From Pseudomonas soli (lineage in GTDB: Bacteria > Pseudomonadota > Gammaproteobacteria > Pseudomonadales > Pseudomonadaceae), in assembly GCF_900110655.1 (NCBI RefSeq), contig NZ_FOEQ01000009.1, positions 62,001-126,000 on the forward strand: a stretch of 64,000 nucleotides of DNA, written 5' to 3'. Both the position numbers and the translations under genes were made by a program. Positions 29,274 through 37,820 of the stretch are shown here, one piece after another (positions within the stretch are counted from its first letter, which is position 1; every line of letters begins with the position of its first letter). The notes beneath the pieces were generated by a model. That model had not been told where the DNA came from, did no database searches, and saw only the letters and a list, made by a program, of their open reading frames with translations.

Positions 29274-32200
29274 ATGGGCGCAGCACTTCAACCTGCCGTC
29301 ACCGGCGCAAAGGGCGGCGAGAAGAAGCCCAAGGCGCCTTACGAGGCCCCGGATAGCCTTCGCTCCACGAACATCGCCAAGATCCTGCTGGCCGTGGGCG
29401 AGGGCGACTTCGACGGCACGCCGACCGACCGAGACATCTACCTCGACAACACCCCGATCATGGATGTTAGCGGCAACGTGAACTTCCCGGGCGTGAAGTG
29501 GGAGTGGCGCCGCGGCACCGTGGAGCAGGACTATATCCAGGGCATCCCAGCGATCGAAAGCGAAACGTCGGTCGGCGTGGAGCTGCGCAGTGATCAGCCG
29601 TGGACCCGGGCGCTGAGCAACACTCAGCTGTCGGCCGTGCGCCTGCGCTTCTCATGGCCGCGCCTGCTCCAACAGGACCCGAACACCGGGGACACCAACG
29701 GCTACACCATCGAGTACGCCATCGACATCGCCACCGACGGCGGCGCCTTCGTCGAGGCACACCGGAACGCGGTCAGCGGCAAGACCAGCAACGGCTATCA
29801 GCGGTCGGTGCGCGTCGACCTGCCGGCCGCCACCTCGGGTTGGGTCATCCGCGCCCGGCGCCTCACGCCGAACGCCAACACCGGCGCCATTGCCGACACG
29901 ATGACCATCGCGGCCTACACCGAGATCATCGACCAGAAGCTGCGCTACCCCAACACCGCGCTGCTCTACATCGAGTTCGATGCCGAGCAGTTCCAGAACA
30001 TCCCGTCGGTGACTGTGAAGTGCAAGGCGCGCCGCTGGCCGGTGCCGACCAACTACGACCCGATCGCCCGCACCTACACCGGCACCTGGGACGGCACCTT
30101 CAAGCAGGCCTGGACCAACAACCCGGCTTTCGTCACCTATGGCCTGTGCGTAGAGGACCGGTTCGGCCTGGGCAAGCGCATTAAGTCGTGGATGGTCGAC
30201 AAGTGGGAGATGTACCGCATCGCCCAGTACTGCGACCAGCTGGTTCCGGACGGGGTAGGGGGCCAGGAGCCGCGGTTCCTGTGCGACATGAATCTGCAGG
30301 CCAAGGCGGAGGCCTGGACGCTGCTGCGCGACCTGTCGGCCATCTACCGGGGCATGGTGTACTGGGCGCAGGGCGCGCTGTTCATGCAAGCCGACATGCC
30401 TCGGGCGCAGGACTTCGACTACGTGTTCACCCGGGCGAACGTCATCGACGGCGAGTTCACGTACGGCGGCGCCGAGCGCAGCACGCACTACAGCCGTGCA
30501 CTTGTCAGCTACGACAACCCGGGGAACAACTACGACACCGACGTGATCCCGGTCACCGACCTGGCGCTGCAGCGCCGGTACCAGGACCGTCCTATCGAGA
30601 TCTCGGCCATCGGCTGCACCCGCGCTTCCGAGGCCCAGCGCCGCGGGAAGTGGGCGCTGCTGAGCAACAACCAGGACCGGACTGTCACGTTCAAGACTGG
30701 CATGGAGGGCCGCATTCCGCTGCCTGGTCACGTCATCCCGGTGGCGGACGAGTTGCTTTCGGGGCGGCCCAACGGTGGCCGCATCGCTGCGGCGGCCGGC
30801 AAGGTCGTGACCCTAGACCGTGACACGCAGATCAAGGCCGGCGACCGGCTGATCATAAACCTGCCCAACGGCAGCGCGCAGGGGCGCACCGTGCAGTCGG
30901 TGGCCGGTCGCGCTGTGACCGTGACCACGGCCTACTCGGTCCAGCCGGAGCCCGAACTGCAGTGGGCGATCGACGCCGACGACCTGGCGATTCAGTTGTT
31001 CCGGGTGCTGAAGACCTCACGGACCACCGATGGCGAGCACGAGATCACCGCCCTGGAGTTCAACCCGAGCAAGTTCGCGGCTATCGATACCGGCGCGAAG
31101 CTCGAGGAACGGCCGATCAGCGTCATCCCGGTAACTACCGTGCCGCCGCCGGCGAGCGTGACCCTGACGTCCGACTACGCGATTGCCCAGGGCCTGGCCG
31201 TCAGCACGATGACCATCGCCTGGCCAGCCGTGGAAGGGGCCGTGGCCTACGACGTTGAGTGGCGCAAAGACAGCGGCAACTGGATCCGCCTGCAGCGCAC
31301 CGGCACCGCGTCGGTGGATGTGGTCGGGATCTACGCCGGTCAGTACCTGGCCCGCGTGCGTGCGGTCAGCGCCTTCGACATCACTTCCACCTGGCGCAGT
31401 TCGGTGCTCACCGACCTGAAAGGGAAGGAGGGAACGCCTCCGGCGGTTACGTTCCTCACGGCCACCAGCGAGATTTTCGCCATCCGGCTGAAGTGGGGAC
31501 TGCCGCCCGGGGCCGAGGACACACAGCGAACGGAGATCTGGAGCAACCCGATCAACGACCTGACCAGCGCCACCAAGCTGGCGGACCTGGCCTATCCACA
31601 GTCAGAGCACGTGATGTCCGGCCTGGCCGCTGGTGCTGCGTTCTTCTTCTGGGCGCGCCTGGTCGACCGGACCGGCAACATAGGCCCGTTCTTCCCGGTT
31701 CCGCCAACGGCGGTGCAGGGCATCGCCCAGACCGACCCAGGCCCCATCCTCGACATGATCTCCGGCGAGATTGACGAGTCCATGCTCGGCGAGCAGTTGA
31801 AGAACAAGATCGACGGGCTACAGGACCAGATCAACGCCCTGGACGGCCTGAAGGCCTACGACAAGGGCGAGCCCTATGAGGAAGGCCAGATGACGGTGGT
31901 CGATGGCCGGATCTATCAGGCTATCCATGACGTACCAGCCGACCCGAGCGGAGCCAATGCGCCGCCAAACGCTTCGTTCTGGATCGACGTTGGTCAGTCC
32001 ATCGAGTCGGCCAATGGCCTCGCCCAGCAAGTGCAGACCAATACCGCCAAGATCGAGGAGGTGGACGGGAAGGTCGAAGCATCAGCCAGCCAGCTGAGCG
32101 CGCTGCAAGCGGCCTGGCGCCCTGACAGCGCGGAGGGAGAGCTTGCGGATGCGCTCGCGGGCTGGAGCTCCAAGGCTCGTCTGGCTCGCGAGCAGATGGT

Positions 32201-32750
32201 CCGAGCGAGCGAAACCGAGGCGCTTGCGCGCAGCTCCGAAACGCTCGACGCCAAGATTGGCCAGACCAACGCAACTGTCCAGACCGTCAGCCAGGCCCAG
32301 GCCAACCTCGAGGGTAAGGCCAGCACGATGTGGTCGGTAAAGATGCAGCTGAACGCCCAGGGGCAGTACGTCGCCGCCGGTATCGGTCTCGGCATCGAGA
32401 ACGGCCCGGCGGGCCTGCAGAGCCAATTCCTGGTGTCGGCTGACCGGTTCGCCGTGGTGAACAACATCAACGGCACGCTCTCGTCGCCGTTCGTTGTTCA
32501 AGGCGGTCAGGTGTTCATCAATCAGGCGCTCATCAACACGGCCTACATCCAGCAGATTGTCCTCGGCATGACGCTCAGATCGCAGGCGGTGAACTCGCAG
32601 GGGCAACCGCTGATCGAGCTGAACATGGTTACAGGTGCCGTGGCGATTCGCGGGCAGGATGCCAGCGGCTCGACCCTCATTACCAATGGCCAGGTCAACA
32701 CCTACTTCACCAGCGGCAACCCGGCTACCAAGATGGGTATCGGCATATGA
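29274..32750 (+). CDS. Tail tip/host specificity protein J
   Basis: 1158 aa. The lambda gpJ core is evident (EAPDSLRSTNIAKILLAVGE, LLYIEFDAEQFQNIPSVTVK, MVYWAQGALFMQADMPRAQD). Fibronectin III-like domains follow at about 625-830 (PPPASVTLTSDYAI, AYDVEWRKDSGNW), then a helical region (about 850-1030) and a C-terminal domain starting near MWSVKMQLNAQGQYVAAG. J forms the tail tip and usually decides the receptor. GGAGG precedes the ATG. Its stop overlaps the next start. Confidence 0.95.
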   Translation: MGAALQPAVTGAKGGEKKPKAPYEAPDSLRSTNIAKILLAVGEGDFDGTPTDRDIYLDNTPIMDVSGNVNFPGVKWEWRRGTVEQDYIQGIPAIESETSVGVELRSDQPWTRALSNTQLSAVRLRFSWPRLLQQDPNTGDTNGYTIEYAIDIATDGGAFVEAHRNAVSGKTSNGYQRSVRVDLPAATSGWVIRARRLTPNANTGAIADTMTIAAYTEIIDQKLRYPNTALLYIEFDAEQFQNIPSVTVKCKARRWPVPTNYDPIARTYTGTWDGTFKQAWTNNPAFVTYGLCVEDRFGLGKRIKSWMVDKWEMYRIAQYCDQLVPDGVGGQEPRFLCDMNLQAKAEAWTLLRDLSAIYRGMVYWAQGALFMQADMPRAQDFDYVFTRANVIDGEFTYGGAERSTHYSRALVSYDNPGNNYDTDVIPVTDLALQRRYQDRPIEISAIGCTRASEAQRRGKWALLSNNQDRTVTFKTGMEGRIPLPGHVIPVADELLSGRPNGGRIAAAAGKVVTLDRDTQIKAGDRLIINLPNGSAQGRTVQSVAGRAVTVTTAYSVQPEPELQWAIDADDLAIQLFRVLKTSRTTDGEHEITALEFNPSKFAAIDTGAKLEERPISVIPVTTVPPPASVTLTSDYAIAQGLAVSTMTIAWPAVEGAVAYDVEWRKDSGNWIRLQRTGTASVDVVGIYAGQYLARVRAVSAFDITSTWRSSVLTDLKGKEGTPPAVTFLTATSEIFAIRLKWGLPPGAEDTQRTEIWSNPINDLTSATKLADLAYPQSEHVMSGLAAGAAFFFWARLVDRTGNIGPFFPVPPTAVQGIAQTDPGPILDMISGEIDESMLGEQLKNKIDGLQDQINALDGLKAYDKGEPYEEGQMTVVDGRIYQAIHDVPADPSGANAPPNASFWIDVGQSIESANGLAQQVQTNTAKIEEVDGKVEASASQLSALQAAWRPDSAEGELADALAGWSSKARLAREQMVRASETEALARSSETLDAKIGQTNATVQTVSQAQANLEGKASTMWSVKMQLNAQGQYVAAGIGLGIENGPAGLQSQFLVSADRFAVVNNINGTLSSPFVVQGGQVFINQALINTAYIQQIVLGMTLRSQAVNSQGQPLIELNMVTGAVAIRGQDASGSTLITNGQVNTYFTSGNPATKMGIGI

Positions 32751-33052
32751 GCACAGGCTTTCTTGCATTCGCAGAAGACGGATCGGTCGTAACTGACATG
32801 ACAGTGCTCGTCAGTCAGACGCAGGGAAGCGTAGTGACTGACAGCGCGAATGGAAGTGCAACGATGCCGCCTGTACCCGCCGGGCGGCAACGTTTCTACA
32901 TGATCGTTCCGCTCGTTGACATGAACAGGGAAAAGGGGAAAAGGCCAGGCGTTAGTATTTCAGAAAACACCATAACCTGGACGTATTCCTTTAGTACCAA
33001 CAACTGGGGGTACTTTTCGGCTAACTGTCGAATTTACTATGGGTATTACTGA
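32747..33052 (+). CDS. Small tail-tip-associated protein
   Basis: 101 aa, mostly beta by composition, rich in Ser, Thr and Tyr. It begins in an ATGA overlap with J and its stop overlaps the next gene (TGATG). Similar small proteins follow J in Pseudomonas siphoviruses, but I cannot name a family. The base composition turns more AT-rich from here to about 33.9 kb. Confidence 0.7.
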   Translation: MSTGFLAFAEDGSVVTDMTVLVSQTQGSVVTDSANGSATMPPVPAGRQRFYMIVPLVDMNREKGKRPGVSISENTITWTYSFSTNNWGYFSANCRIYYGYY

Positions 33053-33909
33053 TGGCCGGTAAATTTGTTGCGTATCGTGAATCGGATCAGCAGCTGTTAT
33101 TTGATACTGACTTGATTTGCTATGGGCTTCGAAAAAGCGGATATCTACAGTTTGTAGAAAATTGGCCTCAGAAGTATCTGAGGTCTGCTCAGCTTGATCC
33201 AAATAATGGCGCAAACTGGACCAACGACCCAACCCCCAAAGAGCCAATTTATGGAATCTCGCTGTCAAGTTGGCGCTCTCCTATTGTGTTTCTTGTGGGT
33301 GATGGTAGTCCGTGTGGGGAAATGCTTGACTCTGGAATTAAAACTCTACTGTTTGTCGGAGCTTCGGCTAGCACAAAAGCCTACGTCTTCGACCTGATGA
33401 CTGACGATGGTCCGATAACTGGGCTTAAGTGCTACAAGGAAAACCCCTGGGAGCTGACGTTCAACTCAGGGCAACCGCCACTTAACATCATAGCCTCAGT
33501 ACAGGCCCCAGGCCTTGGCAGGTTAGTCAGTCCAAACTACGACGACCGATACGAGGCCTATGACGGCGGTTACAACTCGATGATTGGAACCAACGGCGGG
33601 ACAACTTACTTTCAAATGAAGTCTTACGTCGATGTGCCGGTAGTGGCTGGAGAGCTGGCTGCAGCCATTACGTTCACGCGCTCAGCAGGTTGTAACGGGT
33701 CCTTTTCCGGTGCTGGCGGTTTCGAGTTCGGGTGTCAGGAGGGGTGTGGTGGTTACAACGGCGGTGTCAGGTTCATGTTTACGGTTGCAGCGGCAACTAC
33801 TCGGGACATCGTTGGTAGCTTTCCATACAACTACTGGCGGCAGATCCCTGAGATATTTCCTCATGCCCTCGTTATTAAAACGTCCGGCCTTCCATTTCCA
33901 TTTAACTGA
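33052..33909 (+). CDS. Unknown tail-associated protein, AT-rich
   Basis: 285 aa, predicted mostly beta with many Gly and aromatic residues (DDRYEAYDGGYNSMIGTN, SGAGGFEFGCQEGCGGYNGG). No family recognised. It is coupled by a TGATG overlap to the previous gene and followed by the tail fibre gene, so it is probably a distal tail protein. The local AT richness fits exchange of receptor-binding genes between phages. Confidence 0.7.
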   Translation: MAGKFVAYRESDQQLLFDTDLICYGLRKSGYLQFVENWPQKYLRSAQLDPNNGANWTNDPTPKEPIYGISLSSWRSPIVFLVGDGSPCGEMLDSGIKTLLFVGASASTKAYVFDLMTDDGPITGLKCYKENPWELTFNSGQPPLNIIASVQAPGLGRLVSPNYDDRYEAYDGGYNSMIGTNGGTTYFQMKSYVDVPVVAGELAAAITFTRSAGCNGSFSGAGGFEFGCQEGCGGYNGGVRFMFTVAAATTRDIVGSFPYNYWRQIPEIFPHALVIKTSGLPFPFN

Positions 33910-33918
33910 GACTTGTAT

Positions 33919-34788
33919 ATGCCATGGTATAGACAGGGTACTGTCTCGATCACCGCTGGGCAGACAACGGTGGTTGGTGTCGGAACAGATTTTCCCGCTA
34001 ACAGTCGCGTGGGTGATGCGTTCATTGGCCCTGATGGGAAGGTTTATGAACTGTCCAACATTGCCAGTCCGACGGTAATCAGCATCCTTCCAGCCTATCA
34101 AGGCGCGACGGTAACAGGCGGGAGGTACGGGCTTGCCCCCATGCAGGGCTACGTAAAAGAATCCGCCGACCGCCTGCGGCAGCTTGTTGACCAGTTTGGC
34201 TCAACCATGGCCCTGTTTGGTGGAGCCGCAGATATTGCCACCCTGAGGGTGAACATCGGTGCAGCTGGGCGCGGGGTAAACAGCGATATCACATCCTTGA
34301 CCGGCCTGACCACGGCGCTCAGCATCGCCCAGGGCGGGACAGGGGGGAAGACGGCGGCAGAGGCACGAGCTGGCCTTGGCCTGAAGTCCGCAGCTGCCGC
34401 AGATATCGTCGGCACCGTCAGCCAGGCGAGCGGCGTGCCCACGGGGGCAATCATCGAGCGCGGTAGCAACGCAAACGGCGAGTACACGAAGTATGCGGAC
34501 GGAACCCTCGAATGCTTCATCACTGGCTCCAACTCGCAATCGGTCGCAACCAACACGGGTGTCGAGATCAGCGTGACATTCCCGGCGCCGTTCATCGGCA
34601 TCCCGACGCCGACCGGAAACGCTGGCCTATCGACGAGCGTGACCACCGGCCTGGCGGCACGCATCACCGTTGGTTTCCCGTTCACCGTCTCCGGTGCGAG
34701 CTCGATGCGCGTGCACATCTTCAACACCACCGGCATCACCATCGGTGGCTTCTCGTACTTCTTGCAAATCAAAGGACGGTGGTTCTGA
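33919..34788 (+). CDS. Tail fibre protein
   Basis: 289 aa. The N-terminal domain (MPWYRQGTVSITAGQTTVVG, FIGPDGKVYELSNIASPTVI) is the virion-attachment module shared by many Pseudomonas tail fibres. A collagen-like or helical linker follows (ALSIAQGGTGGKTAAEARAG), then a C-terminal beta domain (TFPAPFIGIPTPTGNAGL) likely to bind the host. I chose the ATG at 33919 over a TTG two codons upstream. Its stop overlaps the next start. Confidence 0.88.
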   Translation: MPWYRQGTVSITAGQTTVVGVGTDFPANSRVGDAFIGPDGKVYELSNIASPTVISILPAYQGATVTGGRYGLAPMQGYVKESADRLRQLVDQFGSTMALFGGAADIATLRVNIGAAGRGVNSDITSLTGLTTALSIAQGGTGGKTAAEARAGLGLKSAAAADIVGTVSQASGVPTGAIIERGSNANGEYTKYADGTLECFITGSNSQSVATNTGVEISVTFPAPFIGIPTPTGNAGLSTSVTTGLAARITVGFPFTVSGASSMRVHIFNTTGITIGGFSYFLQIKGRWF

Positions 34789-35384
34789 TGATCATCAAGC
34801 TTTCACCTGTTCGCTCTGATGCTCAACTGTCGGTGTTCCGCCTGGGCGACATGTTGACGATCAACAATGTTGCGCTGGACCTCGCCCGCTTGCCTGAGGG
34901 TGCCTCGCTTCCTGCGTCAGCAGTGGGCAGCGCGTTCATGCACGATCCGATTGAGCGTCACGACGGCAAGCTGATTGTCACACTGCGCCTGCCGCACGCT
35001 GCTGATGCGACGGAGTCGGCGCGGTTCCCGGTCGATATCGTTGACCCTGCTGAAGGCCCAGTGCAACTGCCAGGGCAGGATGTGCGTGACGCAGAGCCGG
35101 CAGCTACAGGCGTCATCGACTGGAGTCAGGTCATCACAGCAGAGCAGAAGGCGGCGGACCTGCTTGAGCAGCAGCGTCTGGAAGCCGTGGCCGAGATTGC
35201 GCGCCGCCGTGTTCAGGCCGACCAAGCGATTGCCCCGCTGCAGGATGCCGTTGACCTGGACGAAGCAACGGAGGTCGAGGCCGCGCTGCTCAAAGACTGG
35301 AAGCGCTATCGCGTTGCGCTCAACCGTGTGCTCGAACAGCCAGGCTATCCCATCGAAATCGACTGGCCCGCGCCGCCGGCCTGA
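34788..35384 (+). CDS. Tail fibre assembly protein
   Basis: 198 aa. The C-terminal region (AIAPLQDAVDLDEATEVEAA, LLKDWKRYRVALNRVLEQPG, YPIEIDWP) is the family mark of tail fibre assembly chaperones. The ATG at 34788 overlaps the tail fibre stop (TGATG). It helps the fibre trimerise or attach. Confidence 0.88.
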   Translation: MIIKLSPVRSDAQLSVFRLGDMLTINNVALDLARLPEGASLPASAVGSAFMHDPIERHDGKLIVTLRLPHAADATESARFPVDIVDPAEGPVQLPGQDVRDAEPAATGVIDWSQVITAEQKAADLLEQQRLEAVAEIARRRVQADQAIAPLQDAVDLDEATEVEAALLKDWKRYRVALNRVLEQPGYPIEIDWPAPPA

Positions 35385-35402
35385 TCCACACCAAACCCAC
35401 CG

Positions 35403-35427
35403 ACCGCCCGAGAGGCGGTATTTTTTT
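35403..35427 (+). terminator. Terminator upstream of the first endolysin gene
   Basis: ACCGCC-CGAGA-GGCGGT (35403-35419) followed by A and seven T. The endolysin ribosome binding site (GGAG) begins 4 nt after the T run. Confidence 0.85.
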
Positions 35428-35441
35428 GCCTGGAGAAAACC

Positions 35442-35864
35442 ATGACCAAATTGCTTCCCCGCGGCGTGCGCAATCGCAACCCGGGAAACATCGATTTCAA
35501 CCCCGCCAACAACTGGGTTGGCCAGATCGGTAAAGAGCCCGGCGGCCGATTCTGCATCTTCGACACGCCGGAGAATGGCATTCGTGCGCTCGGCAAGCTG
35601 TTGCAGACCTACTACAACAAGCACGGCTTGCGCAATGTGGCAGCGATCATCAAACGCTGGGCGCCGGAAATAGAGAACGACACCGATGTCTACATCCGCA
35701 CCGTGGCGCAGCGTTGCGGTCTTTCCCCGAGCGATCCGATCAAGGACATCAAGAACCAGCAGGTCCTAGGCGGTCTGGTGCTCGCGATCATCAAGCACGA
35801 AAACGCGAATTACGAGTACCCGCCGGCGGTGTTCGCTGAGGGCTTGCGAAGGGCGTTAGCTTGA
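35442..35864 (+). CDS. Endolysin-type cell wall hydrolase, copy 1
   Basis: 140 aa. The pattern RGVRNRNPGNIDFNPANNWV, FDTPENGIRALGKLLQTYY and IKRWAPEIENDTDVYI matches a Pseudomonas phage family often labelled structural protein or transglycosylase-like P5. An early acidic residue and the NPGNI motif fit a lysozyme-like fold. Position in front of an Rz-like frame makes it the endolysin. It is about half identical to the protein at 37368. No signal peptide is seen, so export should need the holin. Confidence 0.75.
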   Translation: MTKLLPRGVRNRNPGNIDFNPANNWVGQIGKEPGGRFCIFDTPENGIRALGKLLQTYYNKHGLRNVAAIIKRWAPEIENDTDVYIRTVAQRCGLSPSDPIKDIKNQQVLGGLVLAIIKHENANYEYPPAVFAEGLRRALA

Positions 35865-35989
35865 ATAGCTGGGGCGTGCGGGTGACTGCAATGCTAGCGG
35901 TGGCCGGGTCGTATTGGCCCGTGTACAAGCACGGTCGATCTGCAGGGCTCGCAAAGAGCAACGGCGCGTCGACGCGCAAGAGGAGGTGA
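35861..35989 (+). pseudogene. Truncated Rz spanin remnant
   Basis: A frame from TTG (35861), overlapping the endolysin stop, encodes SWGVRVTAMLAVAGSYWPVY, clearly like the start of the intact Rz at 37817 (GWGVRVIALLAVFGSYWLVY). After residue 29 it jumps to sequence matching the intact gene about 110 nt further on (the shared GAGGAGGTGAGGGCG just before the Rz1 start) and then stops in frame. The periplasmic coiled coil is missing and no Rz1 follows. It looks like an internal deletion plus loss of the 3' end. Confidence 0.75.
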
Positions 35990-36102
35990 GGGCGAATGCG
36001 GATTTTCAACTCCACGTTTTTGTATTCCACAAAATTTTAAACGCTCAGCATGATAAAAACATGGTGCTTCCATCCCAGGGGGCGAAGTTAAATTTAAATA
36101 AA

Positions 36103-36124
36103 AAGCCCGCGATAAGCGGGCTTT
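36103..36124. terminator. Bidirectional terminator between the lysis remnant and acyltransferase
   Basis: AAGCCCGC-GATAA-GCGGGCTT (36103-36123), with T runs on both strands. It can end late transcripts from the left and the inverted acyltransferase transcript from the right. The stretch 35990-36150 holds no gene. Confidence 0.8.
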
Positions 36125-36150
36125 TCAATGATATGTAATGTGCTAGGAAC

Positions 36151-37224
36151 CTACAAAGTCGACGACGCAGCAAGAGGTGTTTCGCGAGGTGCGATCTTCT
36201 TTTTTAGCCACTTGCGCAGGGTCAAGTGCTTATCTTCTAGCAGCCATGCACAGACTGCCGAGAACAGAACGCAGATAAGGATAGATAGCCAAGCATTGAG
36301 AGGCTTTGCAGAGTTCATTTGCGTGCTCAGCAACACCCGGATTGGCTCATGCGTCAGGTACATTGCATACGACAGGAACGCGCCTTTGGTAGCAATCCAC
36401 TTAACAGGAGTAGAAACGCGAAGATTGGTGCTCGCAAGGATAATGAACATCATGGCCACACCAGTTAGAAGCAAAAGCTGCTGATCATACATATTCATGT
36501 GGCTAGCAAGGGAAAGCTTTTTGAATCTCCACAGCAGGCCGAAGATTACAGCTGCAAGTGGAACGAGTACTTGCTTCCAGTTCACCCGAGGCATGAATAC
36601 GTAAATGTATGCGAAAGCGGCACCAAGGAACCACTCCCACGCTACCGACTCCCAAATCGTGAAGTACCCAACTACCAAAGTTGCAGGGATGGCGAGAACA
36701 GTAGCAAACATTCGCTCAACAGCGGACATGTCACGCCAGAAGAAAGCGATGCCGAAGAATACGTACAGCCACCACTCAACGGCAATTGTCCAGAGAACGG
36801 TATTGCCACCAAATACGGTAATTGGTGGTATGCCGTCTATCATTCGTGCAAATGGCGTGTGCTGCAACTGCAGTAGGTGGCCAATCCAGTCCCAGGCCGT
36901 TGGGGCAGTCCGGCCAATAAATAGAACAAAAACCAGGAAGGAAATTATTAGTGCAGGAACGTACAGGACATAAATTCGGCTGAATCTGTCAATCATGTAC
37001 TCACTAAAACTGTATTTTTCGCGGGTCAGGCAATGATAGGTAATTAGAAATCCTGATAGCCAGAAAAATACTACTACCGCTAAGCTCTGAAAGGGCATTA
37101 TTTTGCCAAACCAACTTATAGGTGTGACGCCCGATAGTGTATGGCCAACAAGTACGGCAAATGCCGCCAATGCTCGTATTGCGTTAAGTGTCGTAGATTG
37201 ACCAATGGTCAGTGTGTTGCTCAC
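36151..37224 (-). CDS. Membrane acyltransferase (family 3), likely surface-modifying moron
   Basis: 357 aa with about ten hydrophobic segments. The N-terminal RALAAFAVLVGHTLSGVTPI holds the His of the acyltransferase-3 (OafA/NodX-like) family, and VVVFFWLSGFLITYH, IDRFSRIYVLYVPALI and TIAVEWWLYVFF are further family marks. Such enzymes acetylate lipopolysaccharide O-antigen, and phages use them to change the lysogen's surface. It starts at GTG with AAGGAAGG upstream, has its own promoter-like box (37284-37279) and runs against the late genes. AT-rich. The exact sugar target is unknown. Confidence 0.9.
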   Translation of the reverse strand: MSNTLTIGQSTTLNAIRALAAFAVLVGHTLSGVTPISWFGKIMPFQSLAVVVFFWLSGFLITYHCLTREKYSFSEYMIDRFSRIYVLYVPALIISFLVFVLFIGRTAPTAWDWIGHLLQLQHTPFARMIDGIPPITVFGGNTVLWTIAVEWWLYVFFGIAFFWRDMSAVERMFATVLAIPATLVVGYFTIWESVAWEWFLGAAFAYIYVFMPRVNWKQVLVPLAAVIFGLLWRFKKLSLASHMNMYDQQLLLLTGVAMMFIILASTNLRVSTPVKWIATKGAFLSYAMYLTHEPIRVLLSTQMNSAKPLNAWLSILICVLFSAVCAWLLEDKHLTLRKWLKKKIAPRETPLAASSTL

Positions 37225-37278
37225 GTGGCAGTCCCTTCCTTAGAAATTCTCAAGGCCGATTTTTTTGATCAAACGGCC

Positions 37279-37287
37279 ATCATACCA
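37279..37287 (-). promoter_or_regulatory. Extended -10 promoter of the acyltransferase
   Basis: On the minus strand TGG-TATGAT is an extended -10 box about 55 bp before the GTG start. The -35 region is poor. It lies in an AT-rich patch between the acyltransferase and the second endolysin. Confidence 0.45.
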
Positions 37288-37327
37288 AAATTTCGCTTTC
37301 AGATACTATTGGTGATTTTGGCTGCGC

Positions 37328-37349
37328 GCCCGACAGGTCGCGGGCTTTT
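37328..37349 (+). terminator. Weak terminator-like hairpin before the second endolysin
   Basis: GCCCG (37328-37332) / CGGGC (37341-37345) followed by TTTT, then the ribosome binding site (AGGAG). It is weaker than the equivalent before copy 1 but in the same place relative to the start. Confidence 0.5.
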
Positions 37350-37367
37350 CTCGCCAGGAGAAAATCC

Positions 37368-37820
37368 ATGACCCGATCCACCGCACGCGGTGTACGCAAC
37401 AACAACTCCGGCAGCATCGACTACAACCACCACAACGCTTGGCAGGGGCAGTTGGGCATCGAGGTCGGCGTGGCAAAGCCGCGCTTCGCCCGTTTCGACT
37501 CGGCCGAGAATGGCATCCGTGCCCTGGGCAAGCTGCTGATCAACTACCGCGGCAAGGACGGCATGCCCGGCGTGGGCGAGAAGGGCATCGACACGGTGCT
37601 GGAGACCATCAACCGCTGGGCACCTAGCAACGAGAACGACACCCAGGCTTATGCCGCTTCTGTGGCCAAGCGCCTGGGGGTGGGCATCACCGACCCGATC
37701 GATATCAAGGATCGCTACACGCTGTGGGTGTTCGTGGAGAGCATCATCATCCACGAGAACGGCGGCAACCCGTACAAGGGCGCCGTCATCGATGAGGGCG
37801 TACGGCGGGCGCTGGCGTGA
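37368..37820 (+). CDS. Endolysin-type cell wall hydrolase, copy 2
   Basis: 150 aa, same family as the protein at 35442 (RGVRNNNSGSIDYNHHNAWQ, FDSAENGIRALGKLLINYRG, INRWAPSNENDTQAYAASVA, IIHENGGNPYKGAVIDEGVR). It is followed by intact Rz and Rz1, so this is the complete lysis cassette and probably the working endolysin. AGGAG precedes the ATG. Differences from copy 1 are spread over the whole length, so the two did not arise by a recent tandem duplication. Confidence 0.78.
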   Translation: MTRSTARGVRNNNSGSIDYNHHNAWQGQLGIEVGVAKPRFARFDSAENGIRALGKLLINYRGKDGMPGVGEKGIDTVLETINRWAPSNENDTQAYAASVAKRLGVGITDPIDIKDRYTLWVFVESIIIHENGGNPYKGAVIDEGVRRALA

